DNA of 64,000 nucleotides. It comes from Thermoleophilia bacterium SCSIO 60948. Lineage in GTDB: Bacteria; Actinomycetota; Thermoleophilia; Solirubrobacterales; 70-9. The notes under the pieces were generated by a model, which worked only from the letters and a program-made list of their open reading frames with translations, did not search any database and was not told where the DNA came from. Within the stretch, counting starts at the first letter, position 1, and every line of letters starts with the position of its first letter. Shown here piece by piece: positions 24,975-32,648 of this stretch. The translations under genes were made by a program, and so were the position numbers. The stretch is taken from contig CP053031.1 in the NCBI GenBank assembly GCA_021496505.1, positions 2,224,001 to 2,288,000 of the forward strand, written 5' to 3'.

Positions 24975-25442
24975 TCAGGGCGCGGCGGTGATCTCGAACG
25001 GACGCTCGAAGAGGCAATGGAGCTCGGTGCGGCGGTTCTGACGCTCGCACGCCTGACGCGGCTTGCCCCACTTCCGGTCGCCCTTCAGATCGAGATGGAT
25101 AGCCATCACCGCTGTGTACTCGCCGGGCGGCGGATCGGCGAGCCGGGTGAAGTTGCGATGCGGCATCCGGAAGTAGCGCTTGCGGTGGGGCCTGTCGCCG
25201 GGAACGTCCGAGGAGATGACCGAGCGGATGTCGTCGAAGCGAGTGCCCTCCGCGCACGGGCCCGCGCCGACCCCGTAGCTCACCTCGAGCGGGTCCTCGC
25301 CGGCGCCGTAGGCCCCGTCCTGCGCGAACGCCTTGAGCTCGCACTTCACACCGGTCACCACTCCTCGAGACTCGGCTGCGACCGCCTGGGAGAACGCGCC
25401 GAACAGGGCCAGGAACCCGACCACCGACAACCATCGCTTCAT
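24975..25442 (-). CDS. Secreted hypothetical protein
   Basis: A 155-residue exported protein. It has a signal peptide (MKRWLSVVGFLALFGAFSQAVAAES) and four mature cysteines (VKCELKAFA, VGAGPCAEG, RQACERQ, LHCLFERP) that may form two disulfides. Basic segments (RPHRKRYFRMPHRNF) are noticeable. Unrecognised. ATG 25442 gives a proper signal peptide; longer reading does not. Confidence 0.62.
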   Translation of the reverse strand: MKRWLSVVGFLALFGAFSQAVAAESRGVVTGVKCELKAFAQDGAYGAGEDPLEVSYGVGAGPCAEGTRFDDIRSVISSDVPGDRPHRKRYFRMPHRNFTRLADPPPGEYTAVMAIHLDLKGDRKWGKPRQACERQNRRTELHCLFERPFEITAAP

Positions 25443-25577
25443 GCCGGCAGCATGCCATCGCTTCCCCCGGCGGCGGAGGCACCAGGGTGTCGTCGGACTC
25501 ACACCCCCTGCGCGACTTCGCGCGCTACCAGGACCGAACCCTCGCCGACGACGTGGCGCCCTCGGGTCGCCGCGGCC

Positions 25578-26585
25578 TCAGGCTATGAACGCGACGTATA
25601 AGGGGAAGATCGCGTAGAGCACTCCCCAGGCCACGATCGCCGGCCAGATGAACTTGGCCCGGCGGTGGAGCGTCTCGTAGGCGACGAAGCCGCCGATGAT
25701 GCCGAGACCGGCCGAGATGAACGAGAACGTGTCGAGATCCCACTCGGTGAGGGCGATCCCGAGGGCGACGGGGATCGTCGACTGGAAGACCATCGCGCCG
25801 GTGATGTTGCCGAGCGCGAGCGAGTCCTTGCCGTCGCGGACCCAGAAGAAGCTGTTGGCCTTCTCGGGCAGCTCGGTCGCGAGCGGGGCGAGGATCAAGG
25901 AGAGGACGATCGGCTCGGTGCCGAGCGACTCGGCCGTCTTGATCAGCTCCTCGACGAACAGCTCGGCGGCGCCGACGATTATCCCGAGGCCGAGGATGAA
26001 CTGGAGGACGATCAGCAGGACCGGCGGGTCGTCGGCGCGGCCGAACGGGCGACCGAGGTGGAGCTTGTCGAGCTCCTCGGCCTCGGCGACGTCGGAGGAG
26101 TCGCGGATCGTCCTGTAGACGTAATAGACGTAGGCCAGGATCAGCACCGCGGCCGCCGGATAGCGGACCGCGTCGGGCGCGCCGATGCCGATCAGGACCG
26201 CGAAGGTGAAGAAGATCAGGAAGAAGCGCAGGTCGCGCTCGAGCGTCGAGCGGTCCACGCGCAGGTCAGAGCCCTGCTTTCGCCGGTTGCGGTAGGCGAC
26301 CGCGGCGAGGCCGACGATCGCCATCGCGATCGTCGCGAGCAGGAACGGGGCGCCGATGATCGCGCCGATCGCGACGTCGTCGGAGCCCTCCTTGCCGCCG
26401 ATGATCGCGATCACGGGGATCAGCGTCTCGGGCATCGCGGTGCCGACCGCCGCGAGCAGGCTTCCGACCGCCCCCTCGCCGAGGTTGAGCTTGTGCCCCG
26501 CCCACTCGACGGCGTTCGTGAACACGAGCGCTCCCGCCAAGATCAGGACGAACGCGACGAGCAGTAGTACGTAGTCTCCGATCAC
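25578..26585 (-). CDS. Sodium/calcium-type cation antiporter (CaCA family)
   Basis: A 335-residue membrane protein of ten helices in two inverted halves. The alpha-repeats are visible: AVGTAMPETLIPVIAIIGG...GAIIGAPFLLATI in half one and LAPLATELPEKANSFFWVRDG...GNITGAMVFQSTIPV in half two, each with the acidic/asparagine residues that coordinate the cation. A charged cytoplasmic loop (about 150-180) joins them. It should exchange Ca2+ against Na+ or H+. The gene-free leader upstream contains a potential pseudoknot. Confidence 0.87.
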   Translation of the reverse strand: MIGDYVLLLVAFVLILAGALVFTNAVEWAGHKLNLGEGAVGSLLAAVGTAMPETLIPVIAIIGGKEGSDDVAIGAIIGAPFLLATIAMAIVGLAAVAYRNRRKQGSDLRVDRSTLERDLRFFLIFFTFAVLIGIGAPDAVRYPAAAVLILAYVYYVYRTIRDSSDVAEAEELDKLHLGRPFGRADDPPVLLIVLQFILGLGIIVGAAELFVEELIKTAESLGTEPIVLSLILAPLATELPEKANSFFWVRDGKDSLALGNITGAMVFQSTIPVALGIALTEWDLDTFSFISAGLGIIGGFVAYETLHRRAKFIWPAIVAWGVLYAIFPLYVAFIA

Positions 26586-26708
26586 GGCGCGGGAAACCTA
26601 TCCGTCCGGACGGTGCGGTCCGCAGCTTTCCGCCTGGCTACGGGGCGGGCACCGGCGGCGCCGAAGATGGGTGCTGGGGGAATGGGGGGCTCGCTTGATC
26701 GGGTGGGG

Positions 26709-26747
26709 GCACACCCGGAAGGTGCAACCGTGTGCGCCCTACCTTCC
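26709..26747. other. Potential H-type pseudoknot in the antiporter leader
   Basis: Interleaved complementary arms: GCACAC 26709-26714 with GTGTGC 26730-26735, and GGAAGGT 26717-26723 with ACCTTCC 26741-26747. The crossing order is that of an H-type pseudoknot on either strand. It lies in the 231-base gap before the antiporter start. A 12-bp palindrome CCGTCCGGACGG (about 26601-26612) is also in this gap. No known riboswitch consensus was recognised. Confidence 0.35.
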
Positions 26748-26816
26748 CGCGTTAAGCGCGCTCAACCCGATCGCGGGCCCGGCGACCCGCGACCGGCGCG
26801 TGCTCGGAGACCGTCC

Positions 26817-26939
26817 TCAGAGCGCCGAGACGAGTCCGGCCGACCATGAGACGTCGGTGCCGGGAACGAGCAGAAAGGCGGCCGCGATAATCGCGGCAAG
26901 CAGCACGTACTGGTGCATGGGGCGCTTCTCGGTTTCCAT
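26817..26939 (-). CDS. Small single-helix membrane protein
   Basis: A 40-residue peptide (METEKRPMHQYVLLAAIIAA...) with one membrane helix and a short tail. Codon use is plausible and it lies upstream of the antiporter on the same strand. Alternative start ATG 26918. Too short for a family call, so existence is moderately uncertain. Confidence 0.4.
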   Translation of the reverse strand: METEKRPMHQYVLLAAIIAAAFLLVPGTDVSWSAGLVSAL

Positions 26940-27054
26940 GGTCGCCACGCTAAGGAGGCCCACGGAGTCCGGTGTCGCCTTCTCGTGACGGAGGCGTGAA
27001 AGACGCGTGAACGAGCGGGACGCGCCGTCTCGGACCTTTCCGCCCAGGAACGAA

Positions 27055-27084
27055 AGAGGCCGGATCCCCTCGGACCCGGCCTCT
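27055..27084 (-). terminator. Terminator of the lipoprotein gene
   Basis: A 9-bp stem AGAGGCCGG / CCGGCCTCT with a 12-base loop. Read on the minus strand it ends CTCTTTCGTT, and it lies 46 bases past the lipoprotein stop. Confidence 0.65.
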
Positions 27085-27130
27085 CCCAACCTCTCGCGGT
27101 CGGCTCTCGCCGCCGCTCAGGCGCTTCCCG

Positions 27131-28246
27131 CTACTGGAGCAGGCAGGCCTGCTGATCCTCGGGGGTCGTCGCGTTCTGGAGGCACTCGAGCTGCTCGGTG
27201 TCCGGGCTAGTCGAGCCGCCGGTGCTGCCACCGAGCGCTCCCGCACCGCCCAGCGCTCCGAGGCCACCCAGGCCGCCGAACTGCTGCGCGAGCTCGTCGA
27301 TCGGAGCGGCGTCGGACGGCGCCTCGATCGTCTGCTCCTCGTTCGGCTCGCCGACACCGGCCGAGAACGTCAGCTCGGCGCCCTCGACCCCGCTCGCCGA
27401 GGCCTCGGGGATGCCCGAGACGTCGAGGCCGAACGTGAAGTCGATCTGGCGGATGTTGTCCTCGCCGTCGACGTAGACGTCGAAGCCGGCCTCGCTGATC
27501 GCGTCGGTGACCTGCTGGATCTGCTCGTCGGTCGGCTGCGCGCCACCGGCGGACGGCACCGCGGTGCCGAGCTCGACGAGGTCGTTGACCATCGCCTCGG
27601 TGTCGATGTCGCCCGAGACGTGCGTCGTCTCGGTGCCGTCGATGTCCTCGGTGCCCTCGTTGGAGAGCTCGCCGAGCCAGCTGTTCAGATCGATGTTCTC
27701 GCAGGCGCTGGGATCGCCACCCTGCTGCTCGATCGACTGCGAGCAGCCCTGGACGAAGGCCTCCTCGAACGACAGACCCTCGGCCGAGCCGGCCGCCTGC
27801 TGCTGGGACTCGAACTGCGTCTTGAGCTGCTCGAACACGTCGGTGCCGACCTCGTAGGCCTGGTCCTGGTACTCGACGTACGCGTTGTCCTCGGTGACGA
27901 TCAGGCCGCCGTCGAGGTTGAACGACTGGCCGGCGCCCTCGGCCTCGACGCTCGCGTCCCAGTCGAGCTGGGGCAATGCCGCCGGGTTGTCGGGGTCGCC
28001 CTGGAACGGGCCGGAGAGGGACAGCGAGAAGCTGCCGCCCTGGTCACCCTCGGCGGAGCCGTCGACCGACAGGTCGAGCACACCGCTGGAGATCGTGTTG
28101 TCAGAGGCGAATGCCGCGTCGAGGACCTCCTGGGGATCCTCGTCGCTCGAGCCACCGCTGCTTCCCCCGTCGTCGCCCCCGCAACCGACGAGCACCGCGA
28201 GCAGCAGCGCTGAGAACAGCAGTGCGAGCTTCCTGATCGAGAACAA
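27131..28246 (-). CDS. Lipoprotein, hypothetical (LppX/LprG-like fold possible)
   Basis: A 371-residue predicted lipoprotein: signal segment FSIRKLALLFSALLLAVLVGC with lipobox LVGC, then a Gly/Ser/Asp linker. The mature part has repeated Ser/Gly beta-strand segments (SGVLDLSVDGSAEGDQGGSFSLSLSGPF, NLDGGLIVTEDNAYVEY, FTFGLDVSGIPEA), reminiscent of lipid-carrier lipoproteins of the LppX/LprG type, though this is tentative. The C-terminal 70 residues are Gly-rich and end with two Cys. TTG 28246 is chosen because AAAGGAA lies 9 bases upstream; a TTG at 28270 is further from any ribosome site. Confidence 0.7.
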   Translation of the reverse strand: MFSIRKLALLFSALLLAVLVGCGGDDGGSSGGSSDEDPQEVLDAAFASDNTISSGVLDLSVDGSAEGDQGGSFSLSLSGPFQGDPDNPAALPQLDWDASVEAEGAGQSFNLDGGLIVTEDNAYVEYQDQAYEVGTDVFEQLKTQFESQQQAAGSAEGLSFEEAFVQGCSQSIEQQGGDPSACENIDLNSWLGELSNEGTEDIDGTETTHVSGDIDTEAMVNDLVELGTAVPSAGGAQPTDEQIQQVTDAISEAGFDVYVDGEDNIRQIDFTFGLDVSGIPEASASGVEGAELTFSAGVGEPNEEQTIEAPSDAAPIDELAQQFGGLGGLGALGGAGALGGSTGGSTSPDTEQLECLQNATTPEDQQACLLQ

Positions 28247-28370
28247 GGAGTGTTCCTTTCTGCGTTTCAAACTTGGTTCGGTCCCGACTCACGGGCGACC
28301 GGAGCGACCCTCTCGGGGCGCGACGGCCGCCGCACGCTAGCAGCGGTCCGGGCGGTAAGGTCCGGCTTTC

Positions 28371-29615
28371 GTGTCCAATCCCCGGACCATCTTCTACACC
28401 GGCAAGGGGGGTGTGGGCAAGACGAGCGTCGCCGCGGCGACCGCGATCCGTGCCGCCCAGGCCGGCGCCGAGACCCTCGTCGTCTCGACCGACCCCGCCC
28501 ACAGCCTCGCCGACTCGCTCGGCGTCGCCGTCGGGCCACAGCCGGTCGAGGTCGGGCCGCGGCTTCACGCGCAGGAGGTCGAGGCGCGGCGCGAGATGGA
28601 GCGCAACTGGGGCGAGGTCCGCCGCTGGATGGTCGACGCGATCGGCCGCCAGGGCGTCTCGGACATCGCCGCCGAGGAGCTGACGGTCCCGCCCGGTGCC
28701 GACGAGCTCTTCAACCTGTTCGAGGTCGAGCGCCACCATCGCGAGGGCCGCTACGACGTGATCGTCGTCGACTGCGCCCCGACCGGCGAGACGCTGCGGC
28801 TGCTGTCGTTCCCCGAGGTCGCGCGCTGGTGGCTCGACCGCGTCGCCCCGCGCGAGGGCGTCCTGCTCGCGGCCGCGCGGCCGTTCGCGCGCACGCTGCT
28901 CGAGGTCGACCTGCCGGGTCCCGACGTCTTCGCCCAGGTCCACGCGCTCGTCGGCCGCCTCGTCGCGATGAACGCCGTATTGCGAGACCGCGAGGCGAGC
29001 TCGATCAGGCTCGTCGTCAACCCGGACCGCATGGTCGTCGCCGAGACGCGGCGGACGTTCACCTACCTGAGCCTCTACGGCTTCCCGACCGACGCGGTCG
29101 TGGTGAACCGGGTCTTCCCCGAGCAGGCGTCCGACGGCTACTTCGGCGCCTGGCGCGAGCGCCAGCTCGCCGAGCTCGACGAGATCCGAAACGGCTTCGC
29201 CGAGCTCGAGGTGCTGACCGGCCGTTACTTCGATCGCGAGGTGATCGGCGAGGAGCTGCTGCGCGAGCTCGGCGACGAGCTGTTCGGTGGGCTCGACCCC
29301 ACCGCGGTCTTGAGCGACGGCGGCGGAGAGGTCTTCGGCGAGGTCGACGGCGCGCCGGTCGTGCGGCTGCGGCTGCCGTTCGCCTCGCGCGAGTCGCTCG
29401 ATCTGAAGCGAAACGGCGGCGAGCTGATCGTCTCGGCGGGCCGCGAGCGCCGGACGCTCATCCTGCCGCCGGCGCTGGCGCGCCGTGACGTGGCCTCCGC
29501 GGACCTGCGCGAGGGTACGCTCGAGATCCGCTTCGCCGATGACAGAGAGCCAGGAACCGCAGGCCCACCGGCCCCCGCCGCAGAGCAACGGAGCCCCGCC
29601 ACCACCGGCGGGTGA
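28371..29615 (+). CDS. ArsA/Get3-type ATPase
   Basis: A 414-residue P-loop ATPase of the SIMIBI class. Deviant Walker A GKGGVGKTS at residues 11-19, switch I STDPAHSLADSLG near 45-57, DCAPTGETLR near 135, RLVVNPDRMVVAETRRT and VVNRVFPE. The C-terminal ~80 residues form the beta-rich ArsA-associated domain (VRLRLPFASRESLDLKRNGGELIVSAG). Bacterial homologues are linked to protein or metal handling; no ars genes are nearby, so an arsenite pump role is unlikely. The end overlaps the next gene by 77 bases. Divergent from the lipoprotein gene. Confidence 0.85.
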   Translation: MSNPRTIFYTGKGGVGKTSVAAATAIRAAQAGAETLVVSTDPAHSLADSLGVAVGPQPVEVGPRLHAQEVEARREMERNWGEVRRWMVDAIGRQGVSDIAAEELTVPPGADELFNLFEVERHHREGRYDVIVVDCAPTGETLRLLSFPEVARWWLDRVAPREGVLLAAARPFARTLLEVDLPGPDVFAQVHALVGRLVAMNAVLRDREASSIRLVVNPDRMVVAETRRTFTYLSLYGFPTDAVVVNRVFPEQASDGYFGAWRERQLAELDEIRNGFAELEVLTGRYFDREVIGEELLRELGDELFGGLDPTAVLSDGGGEVFGEVDGAPVVRLRLPFASRESLDLKRNGGELIVSAGRERRTLILPPALARRDVASADLREGTLEIRFADDREPGTAGPPAPAAEQRSPATTGG

Positions 29616-29850
29616 CGCGCCCGGCCTGCCCGCGCACCGCTGCCTCGAGTGGTGCCCGATCTGCCGCACCGCCGAGGTCCTGCGCGAGAACGCGACCCCG
29701 GAGCTCCGCGCGAGCCTCGCCGAGGCTCAGCAGGAGGCCCTGCTGACGCTTCGGGCGCTGATCGACACGTACCTCTCGCAGCCGCCACGTCCGGACGCGC
29801 CGGACCCCCCACCCGAGGAGCAGGGGATCCGCGACATCCCGATCGGCTGA
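29539..29850 (+). CDS. Small Pro-rich protein with Cys motif, overlaps ArsA gene
   Basis: A 103-residue protein: a Pro/Gln-rich N-terminus, then HRCLEWCPICRTAEVLR with three cysteines and a His that could bind zinc, a helix (ATPELRASLAEAQQEALLTLRALIDTYL), and an acidic Pro-rich end. ATG 29539 lies 77 bases inside the ArsA-type gene in another frame, so the first 25 codons are dual-coding. The conserved position suggests a partner of the ATPase. Function unknown. Confidence 0.6.
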   Translation: MTESQEPQAHRPPPQSNGAPPPPAGDAPGLPAHRCLEWCPICRTAEVLRENATPELRASLAEAQQEALLTLRALIDTYLSQPPRPDAPDPPPEEQGIRDIPIG

Positions 29851-29878
29851 CCCGCCCACCTCGGTGCGGCCGAGCGTG

Positions 29879-29962
29879 CTGAGGGGGCGCTGGGCAAGGA
29901 AGCAGGGAGCGAAGCGTGCTCCGCACGTGAGCGACCGATGACGCCGCCCAGCGGCGCCTCAG
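29879..29962. repeat. Large imperfect inverted repeat between convergent genes
   Basis: CTGAGGGGGCGCTGGGC (29879-29895) pairs imperfectly with GCCCAGCGGCGCCTCAG (29946-29962). The 50-base interior includes GGAGCGAAGCGTGCTCC, itself a hairpin. It sits between the stops of the Cys-motif gene and the ferritin-like gene and could act as a two-way terminator; no T-run follows on either side. Confidence 0.45.
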
Positions 29963-29966
29963 CCGC

Positions 29967-30473
29967 TCAGGCGAGGCCGGCGGCTTCGTATTCGCGGAGA
30001 AATCCCTCGAACAGGCGGACGTGGCCCTGCTCGTCGCGGAGGATCTCGATGACCATGTCCTGGGTCACCGGATCGATCTCCTCGGTTTCGGCGATGATCT
30101 GGCTGTAGTACTCGATCGCGCCGCGCTCGGCCTCGATCACGCCGCGGATGACGTGGACGATGTCGACTTGGTCGTCGGGTGGCTGGAGAAAGGACTGCTC
30201 GGCGGCGAACCCCTCGGAGCCGGGCACGACGCCGTAGAGCTCCTTGATCCGGGCGGCGAACTGCTGCGCGTGCCCGAGCTCCTCCTGGATGTCTTGGGCG
30301 AGCGACTCCTTGACCTCTTGGGCGCGGACGCCGTCGGGGTTGGTCGAGTTGGAGATGTAGCTCATCACGGTCTCGAGCTCCATCCAGTAGGCCTTCTTGA
30401 GCATCTCGACGACCCGCTCGCGCTGGCCGGAATTCTCGGGCGCCATGATGTCCTTGATGGCGGTGTGAGTCAC
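29967..30473 (-). CDS. Ferritin-like di-iron protein
   Basis: A 168-residue four-helix bundle. Metal-ligand motifs in the expected helices: YWMELETVMSY (Glu), QEELGHAQQFAARI (Glu...His), VIEAERGAIEYYSQII (Glu), LRDEQGHVRLFEGFL (Glu...His). This is the bacterioferritin/DPS-like arrangement of a di-iron site, for iron storage or peroxide detoxification. GTG 30473 is preferred because AAGAGG lies about 9 bases before it; ATG 30446 is an alternative 9 residues shorter. Confidence 0.85.
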   Translation of the reverse strand: MTHTAIKDIMAPENSGQRERVVEMLKKAYWMELETVMSYISNSTNPDGVRAQEVKESLAQDIQEELGHAQQFAARIKELYGVVPGSEGFAAEQSFLQPPDDQVDIVHVIRGVIEAERGAIEYYSQIIAETEEIDPVTQDMVIEILRDEQGHVRLFEGFLREYEAAGLA

Positions 30474-30601
30474 TGTCCATCACCTCTTTCGGTACGTCTC
30501 GAGGGTGTTCGAAGCTCTACGCGACAGGTACCCGGAGGGCGGTTTGGAGAACGCCGGCCCGGGTTCCATGAAGTCGCGCCGAAGCGGTTTGACTGCGCGC
30601 T

Positions 30602-30743
30602 CTGAGGGAATCCATCCATTGCTGGGTGGCAAATGCGCCGGTCGACCCCCCAGCCGGTGCATTCCACTCAGCACTTCTTCTCTCCGGCTCAGCGCAGTGA
30701 ACTGGGCCGGAACGCGCGAAGGGCCACCCTCGGGTGGCCCTTC
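30602..30743 (+). ncRNA. Candidate structured RNA in a gene-free stretch
   Basis: The gene-free stretch 30474-31046 contains this cluster. A 10-bp stem AATGCGCCGG (30632-30641) / CCGGTGCATT (30654-30663), one G-U pair, has a 12-base loop with CCCCCC. An overlapping alternative stem pairs CTGAGGGAAT (30602-30611) with ATTCCACTCAG (30661-30671). A near-perfect 12-bp hairpin GAAGGGCCACCC / GGGTGGCCCTTC (30718-30743) ends it like a terminator. The C6 loop recalls the actinobacterial 6C RNA, but only one such loop is present. Strand is a guess. Confidence 0.35.
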
Positions 30744-30885
30744 GTCGCGATGTCACATGGGAGGTGTCCGCTCCCGGCCGAGGTAGGACCGAGAGGGGTT
30801 GTCTGCATCCCCCATATCGGCGGCCACGCGGAGAACTTGAGCCCCGAATCCCGAAACGTCTGATCGGCGGGCCTCAGAAAGAGGA

Positions 30886-30909
30886 ATGGGGCGCCTCGAA
30901 GCGCCCCAT
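30886..30909 (-). terminator. Probable terminator of the NUDIX gene
   Basis: A 9-bp stem ATGGGGCGC / GCGCCCCAT with a 6-base loop. On the minus strand it is followed by TCCTCTTTC. It lies 138 bases beyond the NUDIX stop with no gene in between. Sequence between 30910 and 31046 shows nothing else supportable. Confidence 0.5.
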
Positions 30910-31046
30910 CCCTGGCATCCGGCGCCCACGAGCCCCCGGGGGTCGAGAGCCTGGACGTCCTTCCGCCCGCTCCATCGACACCGCAACCCGCGGCGGCGAG
31001 CAACCCGGTGCGAGCTGGACGTCTGTATGAGCCGGGAGCCGCCGAC

Positions 31047-31472
31047 TCAAGCCGTGACGGCTTCGACGAGACCGCGGTCCGTGTCGTGGTCGAGGCGCTC
31101 GGCGGCCTCGGCGGCCGACATCCAGACGAGCTCGTCGACCTCGTCGTTGGCGGCGAACTCGCCGCCCACGACGCTCATCTCCCACCAGCGCACGATCTTG
31201 CTGCGGCCCTTGTGGTCCACATACAGCGTCGGCTCGAGCTCACGGCCGAGCTCGCAGCGCAGCCCCGTCTCCTCCTCGACCTCACGCAGCGCGGCGTCCT
31301 CGAAGCTCTCCCCCGGCTCGAGCTTGCCCTTCGGCAGCGACCAGTCGTCGTAGCGCGGGCGGTGGACCACCGCGACGCGCAACTCGTCGGCCGAGCGCTC
31401 GACGATCACGCCACCGGCGGCCCTCACCTCCGGTTCCACGTCGGCCTCCTTGTCGAGCTCGCGCCGGTTCAC
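31047..31472 (-). CDS. NUDIX hydrolase
   Basis: A 141-residue NUDIX protein. The full signature GKLEPGESFEDAALREVEEETGL (G-x5-E-x7-RE-U-x-EE-x-G-U) is intact, preceded by YDDWSLPKGK, so the Mg2+-dependent pyrophosphohydrolase should be active. VEPEVRAAGGVIV at the N-terminus resembles MutT/Ap4A-type hydrolases; the exact substrate is open. GTG 31472 is used, and longer in-frame reading is antisense to the exporter gene. It lies 10 bases downstream of the AI-2E family gene. Confidence 0.85.
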   Translation of the reverse strand: MNRRELDKEADVEPEVRAAGGVIVERSADELRVAVVHRPRYDDWSLPKGKLEPGESFEDAALREVEEETGLRCELGRELEPTLYVDHKGRSKIVRWWEMSVVGGEFAANDEVDELVWMSAAEAAERLDHDTDRGLVEAVTA

Positions 31473-31482
31473 CGCCGGCAGG

Positions 31483-32580
31483 CTACGCGGCACCGCCCGA
31501 CGCCGCCGAGGGTGTCGAGGGATCGGGGAGAAGGGGATCGCTCTCGCGCCGGTAGGCGGCCCACTCGCGAACGGCGATCTGAAGCGAGGCGGCGGTCGGG
31601 ATCGCGAGGATCGCGCCGAGGACGCCGAACAGAGTCGAGCCGAACAGCACCGCGACGAGGACGACGAACGGGTCGACCGCAACCGCGCGCTTCTGGATCT
31701 GCGGCTGGATCACGTAGTTCTCGATCTGCTGGTAGACGATCGCGAAGCCGATCCAGACCAGCACCCCGACCGGGAAGTCGACGAACAGCATCACGACGGC
31801 GATCAGGACCGCGGCGATCGTCGCGCCGACGACCGGGATCAGGTCGAAGAACGCGACCACCAGCGCCAGCGCGCCCGCAAACGGCGCGCCGAGGATCGAG
31901 AGCACCACGTAGGAGGCGATGCCGGCGACGGTCGCCTGAAAGAGCGCACCGCCGCAGTAGTTGCCGACCGCGCTCGCGATGTGATCCAGGGTCCTGCCGA
32001 CGCGCTCGGAGCGGTCGGGTGGCTGGGTCTTGAGGAACGCGTTCACCCAGCGCCGCCCGCCGGCGACCATGAAGACCGAGAGGATCAGGATCGTCACGGC
32101 GGTGAAGATCGAGTTGACGACGCCGACCCCGATGTCGCGCAGGATCGCCGCCGCGTCGCCGATCCGGCTCGGCAGCTCCTTCGCGAGGTCCTCGAGCTCG
32201 CCGGTGACGTCGTAGTCCTCGTTGACGCTGGCGAGCGTCTCGTTCTCGTCGACGAAGTCGCTGACGTCGTTGACGTAGGCGGGCAGGTTGTCGACGAAGT
32301 CCTCGGCCTGCTCGACGATCGACGGGATCAGCGCCGCGCCGAGCGCGATCGGCACCAGGACCAGCAGGCCGTAGGCGAGGGCGATCGCAAGGCCCCGCTT
32401 CATCACCCGCGAGAGCAGGTTGACCGGGCCCGAGACCGCGACGGCGATGAAAGCCGCGATCAGGAGCCAGGAGAGCGGGCCGCGCAGCAGGTAGATGACG
32501 AACAGCGCGACGGCTACGGCGACGACGACGAGCACGGAGCGAAAGACCCCGCGGACGAAGGAATCCTCGCTCGCCGCCAT
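31483..32580 (-). CDS. AI-2E-family transporter
   Basis: A 365-residue membrane protein of the AI-2E/PerM family with about eight helices. Landmarks are the N-terminal helix pair, a large middle soluble region (FVDNLPAYVNDVSDFVDE...), GNYCGGALFQATVAGIASYVVLSILGAPFAGALALVVAFFDLIPVVGATIAAV and YQQIENYVIQPQIQKRAVAVDPFVVLVAVLFGSTLFGVLGAILAIP, the most conserved segment. Members export small signals or move Na+/H+. It is divergent from the M32 carboxypeptidase. Confidence 0.87.
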   Translation of the reverse strand: MAASEDSFVRGVFRSVLVVVAVAVALFVIYLLRGPLSWLLIAAFIAVAVSGPVNLLSRVMKRGLAIALAYGLLVLVPIALGAALIPSIVEQAEDFVDNLPAYVNDVSDFVDENETLASVNEDYDVTGELEDLAKELPSRIGDAAAILRDIGVGVVNSIFTAVTILILSVFMVAGGRRWVNAFLKTQPPDRSERVGRTLDHIASAVGNYCGGALFQATVAGIASYVVLSILGAPFAGALALVVAFFDLIPVVGATIAAVLIAVVMLFVDFPVGVLVWIGFAIVYQQIENYVIQPQIQKRAVAVDPFVVLVAVLFGSTLFGVLGAILAIPTAASLQIAVREWAAYRRESDPLLPDPSTPSAASGGAA

Positions 32581-32648
32581 CCGGCATGGGTTCGCCGTCG
32601 GCGGCCCGGTTCCTCGCCGCGGGCGCCGGCGCTAGCGTCGGCGGAGGT

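Noticed and set aside
26586-26816. Known riboswitch (yybP-ykoY, c-di-AMP, cobalamin) before the antiporter
   Set aside because: None of the conserved blocks of these classes could be found.
30630-30664. 6C RNA
   Set aside because: Only one C6 loop was found, while the known motif has two; kept only as an unnamed structured candidate.
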